In this document: piece after piece, positions 9,824 to 18,800 of the stretch
Numbering within the stretch: position 1 is the stretch's first letter
Layout of the letters: each line of letters begins with the position of its first letter
Assembly: GCA_031288335.1 (NCBI GenBank)
Contig: JAITRO010000003.1
Location: forward strand, 1-50,068
Origin: Synergistaceae bacterium
GTDB taxonomy: Bacteria > Synergistota > Synergistia > Synergistales > Synergistaceae
Length of the DNA: 50,068 nucleotides
Direction of reading: 5' to 3'
The notes under the pieces: model-generated
Seen by the model: the letters and a program-made list of their open reading frames with translations, nothing else
Told to the model about the DNA's origin: nothing
Databases searched by the model: none
Program-made: the position numbers and the translations under genes

Positions 9824-10213
9824 ATGAAGTGCAAACATGTCGTACAAGGAATGAGTTTCCATGCTTTTCACGGAATCCTCGAAGTGGAACGCGAGTTGGG
9901 CCAGGTTTTTTCGGTCGACGTCACGGTCGAATTTGACGGCGGTCCGCCGGATGTAGATCCCTGGGCCGAACCGTTCGTGCGTGATGCCGATATATACGAA
10001 ATATCCCGCAATGTGGTGATGGAAACCAAGTACAGGTCGGTCATCAGTCTCGCCTCGAAAATAGCGCGCGACCTGATGAGCGAGTACGCCAAGGCCTCAA
10101 GCGCGACGGTCTCCGTCATGAGGAAACAGCTTTTCATCCCGGGAAGCGTGAACGCCAGCGTGGCCGAGGTATCGTACACCAGAGCTGATTTCGCTCCCGT
10201 TTCGCAAGAGTAG
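9824..10213 (+). CDS. folB: dihydroneopterin aldolase-like (FolB family)
   Basis: GMSFHAFHGILEVERELGQVFSVDVTVEFDG; ~130 aa; DLMSEYAKASSATVSVMRKQLFIPG. Confidence 0.75.
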   Translation: MKCKHVVQGMSFHAFHGILEVERELGQVFSVDVTVEFDGGPPDVDPWAEPFVRDADIYEISRNVVMETKYRSVISLASKIARDLMSEYAKASSATVSVMRKQLFIPGSVNASVAEVSYTRADFAPVSQE

Positions 10214-10221
10214 ACTTGGCC

Positions 10222-11574
10222 ATGAGCGAAATGGGCATTTCGTTCTCATTCGGCGCTTCGGCAGGAAGGGAACGCGGTTTCGCGAACCGGCTTAAGTTGA
10301 TCGCGCCTCTGTGTGCCGAAGCGGCGTCGTGGATAAAAGACGGCGCTTTCCGCGACGAATCCGGCTTTGGCTGGTACAACCTGACCGAACAGGATCCGTA
10401 GCCGATATTGGAGGCGGGCGAATGGCTCTCCAGCTACGAGGCCATAGTCGACGTCGGCATCGGCGGTTCCGCTCTCGGCAGCCTGATGCTCAATCAGGCG
10501 CTTTTGCCGATGTACTTAAACGAGGGAGAGCGCGCCCCTAAATTTTACCTCGCCGACAATCCGGATCCGGAAAAGGCCGCCGCGATATGGGAGAGGGTGA
10601 AGGGCAAAAAGACCGCCCTCATAGGTGTGAGCAAATCCGGAGCAACCGCCGAGACCATGTCGCAGTTCCTCTGGTTTCGCTCGCGCATGGCCGAGAGCGG
10701 CGAGCCCGACGGCGACATACTCGTGATAACCGATCCCGAAGGGGGTGTTTTTCGCTCGTTCGCAGCGGACACAGGGGCGCGTTCGCTGGTGATTCCTCCG
10801 TCGGTCGGGGGGAGATACTCGGTGCTTTCGGCCTGTGGACTCGTGACTGCCGCCGCTTTGGGGGCTGACGTCCGCGCGATACTGTCGGGCGCGGAGATGA
10901 TGAAGCGTTTCCTCGCGGAAGATAAACCGGAGAATAACCCCGCCATCCACCTTGCGGCGCTGAACTTCCTTCATTCTATATCGGGCAGGCCGATGACCGT
11001 TTTGATGCCTTACGCTAACAGGCTGGAAATGTTTTCCGAGTGGTTCGCCCAATTGTGGGGCGAGAGCGTCGGCAAGGACGGAATCGGCTCGACTCCGATC
11101 CGGGCGCTTGGAGCGATAGACCAGCATTCGCAGGTGCAGCTTTACACTGCGGGCCCCGACGATAAGCTCTACACGATAATAAACGTGGCGGAGCATGGAT
11201 GCGAGATAGAACTCCCCAAAGTATCCGACCGATCCCTGCAAAGCTTGTCGTATCTGTCAGGGCAGAAGCTTGGCGGAATGCTGGGCATGGAGGCCGCGAG
11301 CACGGCCGCGGCCCTTGTCAAGGCGGATCGTCCTGTGGTCTGGATAGAACTTGCGAGGCTTGACGGAAAGACGCTCGGCGGGCTTATTTTCTTCTTCGAG
11401 TACATGACCGCGACAGCGGGCAGGCTGATGAGGATCAATCCTTTCGATCAGCCTGGAGTGGAACAGGGCAAGCGCTACACTTACGGAATGATGGGCAGAG
11501 ATAATTTCTCCGCCGACGCCGCGGAAGCGGCGGAGTTATTCCGGCGCGTAAAAGAGAACACTATAAAAGCGTAA
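10222..11574 (+). pseudogene. pgi: glucose-6-phosphate isomerase interrupted by an in-frame TAG at 10399-10401
   Basis: 10222-10398 and 10402-11574 are in the same frame; downstream IVDVGIGGSALGSLMLNQALLP, SKSGATAETMSQFLWFR, QLWGESVGKDGIGSTPIRALGAIDQHSQVQLY. Confidence 0.8.
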
Positions 11575-11581
11575 ACCGCAA

Positions 11582-11720
11582 GATCAAGATCTCGGGGCTC
11601 CGCCCCGAACCTCGGCAGGGAATAAGCTCCCTGCACCCTCTTTATTTTTATAATTTTTATAAAGGGGCTCAAGGAGTTTGCCCTTTGCGTGGTTTGGAGC
11701 GGAGCCCCAAGGTCTTGATC
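11582..11720. repeat. modular palindromic intergenic repeat, copy R1
   Basis: gatcaagatctcggggctccgcccc ... ggagcggagccccaaggtcttgatc terminal inverted repeat. Confidence 0.85.
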
Positions 11721-11827
11721 CAGTTTCATAATAGTTACTCCCTGTCCTTTTGTCATACCGTCATATTTAGTGCATAAATTAAAATGATGTGTGAATTGAA
11801 AGAAATGAAATGTATATTTTGTAATAT

Positions 11828-11851
11828 AAAGTATTTTCCACTACTTTACAA
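11828..11851 (-). promoter_or_regulatory. 24-nt palindromic motif, copy 1 (AAAGTA-N8-TACTTT)
   Basis: aaagtattttccactactttacaa; reverse complement identical to 26702-26725. Confidence 0.65.
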
Positions 11852-11938
11852 CAAGCGATCGTACTGATGGAACGCGGAATAAATAGGATAAGATAAATGA
11901 ACAACTGATCACACTACCTTTCAAGAATCCTTTCACCC

Positions 11939-11966
11939 GCGGCGGACCGAAATTTTGGCCCGCCGC
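11939..11966. terminator. terminator-like hairpin
   Basis: gcggcggacc-gaaatttt-ggcccgccgc with one mismatch; T-rich sequence follows. Confidence 0.45.
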
Positions 11967-12122
11967 CTTCAATTTTATCCGACTGGCTTCCTAAAGTTGG
12001 GTATAAATGTATAATAATACTGATTCATAAGATAATTTAGCGTTATTTTTTGAATTTTTGAAGCTTGTAATTAATAAATTATTAACACGGAATTTTTTAA
12101 TGATAAATATGGAGGTGTTCGT

Positions 12123-13286
12123 GTGGAATCGTACGACGCAATTGTCATTGGAGGTGGAATAATTGGAACCGCTACGGCGTATTACCTATCGAAACTGAAA
12201 GCAAAAACGCTGCTTCTTGAAGCTGATTCTCTCGGATGCGGCAGCTCCGGCGCATGTGACGGTTTTGTCATAATGCAATCTAAAGCGCCGGGGCCTCATC
12301 TTAAAATGGCGCTCGCTTCTGAGGAATTGTACAGGACACTGGGCGATGAACTCGATTGGGATATTGAATATGAAAATTGCGGCGGCATGATAGTCATCGA
12401 AACCCCGCGGGAATTCGCGGCAATGAAGACATTTATGGAAAAACAGAGAGAAGCCGGCCTTGATGTGGAGCTGATCGACGGCGAAACGGCCCGTAAACTG
12501 GAACCTGCGTTGGCGCCTCACATCATCGGCGCCACGGTTAGCAAACGTGACGGCCAGATAAACCCTATGAGGTTGGTAAACGGTTATACTCGAGCGGCGC
12601 TTCGAATGAATATGGAGATAAAACGGCATCACAAGACCGTTGGGTTCATAACCGGCGGGGAAAAAGTGACAGGCGTCAAGACGAACAAAGGAGATTTCTT
12701 CGCTGACAAGGTCATATGTTGCACAGGCGTGTCGGCGCCTGAACTGATGAAAACTATCGGCATCGAACTGCCGGTCAGGCCCAGACGAGGCCAGCTGATT
12801 GCCGCCGAACCGGTCGAAAGGATAATAAAGAGGGTGATGCTTTGCGCGCGCTACATCGCGGCAAAATATCACCCCGAATTATTGGAAAACTCGCGGGATG
12901 AGTCCATTCGCCTGGGCGTTGGAATGGCATTGGAACAGTGCAGAAACGGCGGTCTCTTGATCGGCGCGACCCGTGAATTCGTGGGATTCAATCGCAATAC
13001 TACCTACGACGGCATCAGAAGCGTCGCGAACCACGCTGCGAGGATGGTTCCGGCGCTGAAACAAATCAGAGCTGTACGGGTCTTCGCTGGTTTGCGTCCA
13101 TACACTCCCGACGGCAAAGCGTTCATGGGCACCGTGCCGGGCTATGAAGGACTGTACGTCGCGGCCGGTCACGAAGGAGACGGCATTGCTTATTCCCCGA
13201 TAACCGGAAAAATTATGGCTGAGCTTATGATGACCGGCAATACTTCAGTTGATCTCGAACCGTTCTCTTTGAGCCGTTTTCACTGA
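12123..13286 (+). CDS. FAD-dependent oxidoreductase (DAO family, glycine/D-amino-acid oxidase-like)
   Basis: YDAIVIGGGIIGTATAYYLSKLKAKTLLLEAD N-terminal Rossmann fold; RVFAGLRPYTPDGKAFMGTVPGYEGLYVAAGHEGDGIAYSPITGK; GTG start with ggaggt. Confidence 0.88.
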   Translation: MESYDAIVIGGGIIGTATAYYLSKLKAKTLLLEADSLGCGSSGACDGFVIMQSKAPGPHLKMALASEELYRTLGDELDWDIEYENCGGMIVIETPREFAAMKTFMEKQREAGLDVELIDGETARKLEPALAPHIIGATVSKRDGQINPMRLVNGYTRAALRMNMEIKRHHKTVGFITGGEKVTGVKTNKGDFFADKVICCTGVSAPELMKTIGIELPVRPRRGQLIAAEPVERIIKRVMLCARYIAAKYHPELLENSRDESIRLGVGMALEQCRNGGLLIGATREFVGFNRNTTYDGIRSVANHAARMVPALKQIRAVRVFAGLRPYTPDGKAFMGTVPGYEGLYVAAGHEGDGIAYSPITGKIMAELMMTGNTSVDLEPFSLSRFH

Positions 13287-13318
13287 AAAATCGCCGCGCG
13301 AAAGTCCTCATATCGAAC

Positions 13319-13352
13319 AAAGGCAGCCCGGGTTATAGCATGGGCTGCCTTT
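13319..13352. terminator. bidirectional terminator between convergent genes
   Basis: aaaggcagccc-N12-gggctgccttt. Confidence 0.75.
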
Positions 13353-13423
13353 GCGCAAAGGAGGCGGATTAGCGCGCTTGAAAACCGGTACCGCTGTATT
13401 TGGATGCGGCCGCAGCGGTTTTC

Positions 13424-14776
13424 TCAGATATACATGAACAAAATACCGATTGCCAAGAACATGAGACACATCGGCAGATTCAGTATCATGGTCTTGACCG
13501 GATCGCTTTTCTTCCCGGTAATGGCGCCGACAAGCCCGCAAACCACAAATGTGGTGAGGCAAGCCGGAGGCATGCCCTGTCCGGACATGGCAAGATGCGC
13601 GCCTGCCACAGCCACATTGACCTTGTCCAAGCCCAAAGAGACGAGCACAGGCGCTAAAATCGCGAAAACGGCATTCTGCGCGGTGGTCTGAGAGCCGGTC
13701 AGCATCCCTACCAGGCAAAGCGCCGCGGCGCCTCCCAGTTTTATCAAGTTGCTGTTCAGCCCCTGCGCGAAATCCTGAACCGCGGTAATCTGTCCGGCCG
13801 CGTAAAAAGCGCCAACCATGAAAGCGGCCGCAAGCTGAACACTGACGCATGGCCATACATTTTTCACGGCTTTCTTGAAAACATCGCCCATTTTCGTGTA
13901 TACAGCTTTGTAAAAAATTGCCGCAACTGTCGCCATGATCAGATTGAATACGATCAGGTTGGAGAGTCCCTTCAATATTTTGACGGAGGAAAGCCATTTC
14001 AAAAACGGTCCGAAAATCATCGTGGCTACGTCAATTTTGAAGCCGGTACGCAACACTACCAGCACCACCAACACCAGGAGAGGTATCAGAGTTTTGCCGT
14101 TTTTCCGCAAAATTTCGTTGGCCTTTTCCTTGGGTATTAAATTTTCCGGCAGTGCCTTGATTTTCACGAAAGCATTTGCCATATAAATAATGCACACGAT
14201 CAGAGTAATCCCTACTGTAATATACCCGATACGCATAACGGGTTCGGGATCCGCGCCCGCGAGAGAGGAAGCCAGCACTATGGCCTGAGTGATGGGCGGC
14301 ATGATCGAGCCGCAGGACGCGCCGCAGACCACAGTGGCTGCGGTCTGTTCCGGCGTCAGGCGCATTTCCGCCAATGCCGCTATAACCAGTACTCCTATCA
14401 CCGCGGAGGATGCCACTGCATCTCCAATGAGAGAACCGGAAATCGCAAGAGCAATCATGATGCATGTAATCAAACCCTTGGGGGAGCGGCCGAATCTGGC
14501 TCTCAAGGCATTCAACACAGTTTCCATCGTGCCGATCCTCGTTTGTGTTTCCGCGTAAATACCGCCGACGACCGACAACGCTATGATCCATGCGAGGCGG
14601 TCTAACCCGTCAATCCATGCGGACAACCAGTCGATTGGATTGTACATTCCCCCCATCAACAGAGACGCCAGGCCCGTGACGCCCAAAGCGACCAGGATAT
14701 TGCCGCCGATAAAAGGAATTTTTTTGATCAATAACACTACAAACAACAGGACGACAGGAACTAAAACAATAATCAT
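13424..14776 (-). CDS. TRAP-type large permease-like (DctM family) membrane transporter
   Basis: Many TM segments; ISGSLIGDAVASSAVIGVLVIAALAEMRLTPEQTAATVVCGASCGSIMPPITQAIVL; start at internal Met with RBS gaaagga. Confidence 0.65.
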   Translation of the reverse strand: MIIVLVPVVLLFVVLLIKKIPFIGGNILVALGVTGLASLLMGGMYNPIDWLSAWIDGLDRLAWIIALSVVGGIYAETQTRIGTMETVLNALRARFGRSPKGLITCIMIALAISGSLIGDAVASSAVIGVLVIAALAEMRLTPEQTAATVVCGASCGSIMPPITQAIVLASSLAGADPEPVMRIGYITVGITLIVCIIYMANAFVKIKALPENLIPKEKANEILRKNGKTLIPLLVLVVLVVLRTGFKIDVATMIFGPFLKWLSSVKILKGLSNLIVFNLIMATVAAIFYKAVYTKMGDVFKKAVKNVWPCVSVQLAAAFMVGAFYAAGQITAVQDFAQGLNSNLIKLGGAAALCLVGMLTGSQTTAQNAVFAILAPVLVSLGLDKVNVAVAGAHLAMSGQGMPPACLTTFVVCGLVGAITGKKSDPVKTMILNLPMCLMFLAIGILFMYI

Positions 14777-15125
14777 GCGCGAACATTCCTTTCTTATAAT
14801 ATAAGCTGATTTTATTGCGAGAATCATAGCTTAAATAATAGTACAAATAACATATATCAGATTTAAAAATAATTTATGCAGATTAGCATATGATTTATGC
14901 GAAATCAAGTGACTATTTAGCGCGAAAAATCTACAAAATGTATATTCCGGAATTTGCGAGACTCAACCTTTTTAACTCACCGGCGTAAATTCGATTTATT
15001 TAAATTGCCATTATCACTGCATTCAACACCATTATTAAGTATCCAACTTGTGGTTTTGAATGCTATAATACTGTGAACGGAACGAAAAAAGTCCGGCGCG
15101 TTGTGTTGGCGATGGAGGGATTTTC

Positions 15126-15737
15126 ATGTGGTCAAAATTTATTGCGGAACATCGAACCAGGCTTTCTCAATGTTTGGGGATCATTTTTCTGATGGTTTTC
15201 ATATTTTCCGAGAGAAAACTCGAACAATCGGCGCATTTCGCCGCCGAGTTCATGATGATCTTGGGGTGTATCCTTGTGGGAGTTGCGACTGTAGGCAGGC
15301 TGTGGTGCGCGCAATACATAGCCGGGTACAAGGCGGATGTACTGGTTATGGAAGGTCCGTACTCGATGTGCCGTAACCCGCTCTATTTTTTCAGCCTTTT
15401 GGGAGGAATAGGGGCCGGGCTTTGCACCGAGTCTCTGGTGCTCACGCTCACTATAGCCGCGGTTTTTATCGCGATCTACCCGGTCACGATTCGAAATGAG
15501 GAGACAAAACTGTCGCGTGTTTTCGGCAGCGTCTACGATGGCTATATGAGGCGGGTTCCGCGCTTCTTCCCGAAGATCTCCCTGTTCAGCGAGCCTGCGG
15601 AATATGTTGTCAATCCGAGAATTTTTCGCAGAGAGATATTCGATGCGGTGTATTTCATCTGGGTCGTGGGATTTTTTGAATTTTTCGAGGGAATGACGGA
15701 GTTGGGAATCATAAAACCGTACATCTCGATATGGTGA
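15126..15737 (+). CDS. isoprenylcysteine carboxyl methyltransferase (ICMT)/PEMT-like membrane protein
   Basis: GPYSMCRNPLYFFSLLGGIGAGL ... NEETKLSRVFGSVYDGYMRRVPRFFP. Confidence 0.82.
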   Translation: MWSKFIAEHRTRLSQCLGIIFLMVFIFSERKLEQSAHFAAEFMMILGCILVGVATVGRLWCAQYIAGYKADVLVMEGPYSMCRNPLYFFSLLGGIGAGLCTESLVLTLTIAAVFIAIYPVTIRNEETKLSRVFGSVYDGYMRRVPRFFPKISLFSEPAEYVVNPRIFRREIFDAVYFIWVVGFFEFFEGMTELGIIKPYISIW

Positions 15738-15739
15738 GA

Positions 15740-15855
15740 CCAAAACCTTGGGGTTCTGCCCCAAATCCCGCAAGGGACGAGCCCCTTGACCCCTTTTATA
15801 AAGAGGGTGCAGGGAGCTTGCTCCCTGCCGGGTTCGGGCGGAGCCCGAGGTTTGT
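15740..15855. repeat. modular palindromic intergenic repeat, copy R2
   Basis: ccaaaaccttggggttctgccccaaa ... gggttcgggcggagcccgaggttt between convergent genes. Confidence 0.85.
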
Positions 15856-15856
15856 T

Positions 15857-18800
15857 TTATCTCAGCAGACTCAGAATGTTCTGCGGAAGTTGGTTGGCTT
15901 GAGCCATCATGGAGCTTTCCGCCTGGCTTAGGATGTTTAGTTTTGTGAATGCCATCAGTTCCTTTGTTAAATCGGCATCGCGGATGCGGCTTTCAGATGC
16001 CTGCATGTTTGTCGATGCGGTCATTTGGTTGTTAATCGTGTGTTCCAGCCTGTTCTGGTATGCGCCCAGTTTCGAGCGTTGGTACGACACCAGGCCGATC
16101 GCGTTGTCCACAATCGTGACGGCCCTCTTTGCGGAGTCCGTGTCCGTCACATACACGTCGGTCAAACCCAGGGATTCTACACTCATGTCGCGGATGTTGA
16201 AACGGAATATTTCTTTCTCGTTAGCGCCGACCTGGAGCCGGGCATCCTGTGCCGCGATGTGAACGTAGAACTCCTGCTTTCCGTCTCCCATGTCGAAATC
16301 ATATCTGCCCGTTTTTTCGTTGAAGGTGATCTCATCAACGCCGAAGCGCGCGTCGAACTTTATCGCAGCGTCGCCGGGCAGAATTTCGTCGCACACTGTG
16401 CCCGACCAGGCCGTCGTACGCGCCACAAATTTTCCGGTGTGCGCGTCATAGGTGGAGACGCCGTACTCATTCTCCTTGGACTCCTGAATGGTCATGAAGG
16501 TCAGGGCGTTCAAAAGGTCGGAATTCCCCGTGAAGTGATACTCTCCCTCCTTGCCCGTCTCGAACGAGCGCAGCAGGAACGTTCCGGAGACGGTCTCGTA
16601 GTTGCTCTCGCGGCGTTCCCAGTTGAACCACTCGGCCAGGTGCGTCTCGTCGTGAAACCCATCCGAATGGACTTTCACCACGTCTTTTCCGGAAAAAATC
16701 ATTCCACCGGGGAACTTTTCCTCCAAATATTCTCCGCCAAGCTTATACAACGCCTCAGCGAAGGCCTCCACCATATCCTTGACCTCCATCTCGCCGTGAA
16801 GCGTGACGGAGACGGTGTCTCTGCCCTCCCGGATTTGCAGGGTCTGTGGAGTGCTCAATAAGAAGCGTCCCGACGCGTCGTAAAAGTTCTTGATGTCCCT
16901 CAACTTGGTGTAATAGTGTGCGAGCTGCGCGTCGAAACCCTTTGCCTCGGAGACGACGAACTCGGCCGCGCTCTTTACGCTGCGCGGCGTACTGCTTCCG
17001 GTTTCCACATTACCGTATGTGGTACCGTTGTGATAATTGCGCGCCACCACGTAGAAATAGCCGTCGAGCACGTCGTTTCGCGTCACGTCCGTGCCGTTGG
17101 GGCTGACTGGTTTGCTGTCAATCTGGAAAAGCTTGAGTTCCATCGTCGAGTTGTCCAGAACACCTTCGCGGAAGCGCCATGTCAAAGGATATCCGGTTCC
17201 AAGACCTTCACCGGTCAGGTTGAGTTCGTCCCAGCCGCTCATCCCGCCGCCTTCACGTGCGTCGGCAGCGAGCGTAAGCGTGAAGCGGTCTCCCACGCCG
17301 AACAAACTCGTGTCGGCGGCCAGCTCTATCCTGTCGAACAGCAACCCCGCGAATTTCGAGGCGGGGTTCAAGCCCTCATAGGCGTCGTCGGCGAAGAGCA
17401 GCAGGTTGTTGTTGGTCCCGGGATGCAGCCAGAGGTCGTGATCCTCCACGTAACGGTAGTTGCCGTCTCCGTCGTAGAGGTGCCCCTGAACCCTGAACCG
17501 GATGTCGCTCCCGGAGATGTCCGCTACGTCGAACAGGAGGGAGCCGTTCCAAGCCTGATCTTGATTGTATCGAACGCTTCGGACGAAGTTGGTGACGCCG
17601 ATCGTCGTATCGTGCTGGGTGTTGAGCTGGTCGAAGTAATAGCTGCCGATCACGGCGGCGGCCACGGGGTCGGACGCCCCGACATAATTGACTTCCGCGT
17701 GTATCGTTCTCCCGATGTTAAGGTCCGGCGGACCGGCGTATGCGTGAGAGGAGGCCGTCGACCTCGTAAAGGTCGTATCTTTAGTTCCTTGCGGAGGTAC
17801 AAGTCCAGTGTCGGCGAAAGTCATTTCGAACCCCTGATTCTGTATGCCGAGTTCCTCGTCGGCCCCGTCGATCGGATCTACGAAGTAACCCAACAGCTCT
17901 ATCGTTCTGCCGTCTCCGTCCCCCTCCGCATCCTTCCGCAAGACACCATCGATGAAGCGGTATTCCGACGTTGCGCCCATCTGTGCGTTGCCCTGAGGCT
18001 GGCCTGACGTCGTGATGGTGTCAGTTCCCCAGGAAAAATCCGTCAATGCCTTCTTTTTATCGGTCTCACTCGCCGTGGTTTCCGGATTGGCGAAGGCTGC
18101 CGCTGATACGTTCACGATAAAAGCATCTCCGACTGTTAACAAGCCCCAGTTCATTATAAATTGGGTGAACTCTATCGATCCAATGTTGGTTCCGTTGCTG
18201 AGCGTCACCCGACCAGACGATGCGTCTACGGTCGCGCCCTTGACTTCGTAGTCGAATTCTTCTCCGTCCGCATCATAACCTTTGACGCTGACGTCAAAGC
18301 TGTGGTTTCCTGACGCGTCAAGTCCGCGATAGCGGAAGGCCAGGGCCGCGTTGCTGTTCTCCTGAGCCCAGACCTTGATGGCGGAAAAATAATCGTCAGG
18401 GTCGCCGGCTTTGTCAAAGTACGAGGTCGTTTCCTTACCATAAAACGCTGTCGCTTTGTAGTCGAATTTATATCCATCATCCCGAACGGGGTCGGATGCG
18501 CGGAACCCGTAAGTAATCGCGTCGGTGGAATCTTTGAACTCGCCGTTGATCTTAAACTGGTGGTAAATGGAGTTTCGGGTGACACTACTGTATGTGTTAT
18601 TGTCGCTCGTGTAATAATAACCGGCGCGATAGACTTGCGGGAGGCAAATTTCACCGGTTCCGGCGCCAATGGCTGCCCCGTCCAGGACGCTATCATTGAA
18701 AACATAGTCGATCTCCGGCCACGCATACCTGTCGTTAATGTCGGTAAGAGCAGGAGCGGTAGGATTGTTAGCGCGGGCGGAATTTTGGATGGCAGCCTGA

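Noticed and set aside
10399-10401. TAG in pgi read as pyrrolysine or a recoding site
   Set aside because: No Pyl machinery visible in the window and TAG ends other genes normally; error or nonsense mutation is simpler.
16025-18007. Long plus-strand ORFs (278 aa, 363 aa) inside the flagellin gene
   Set aside because: Antisense to a continuous flagellin frame; no recognisable domain or RBS support.
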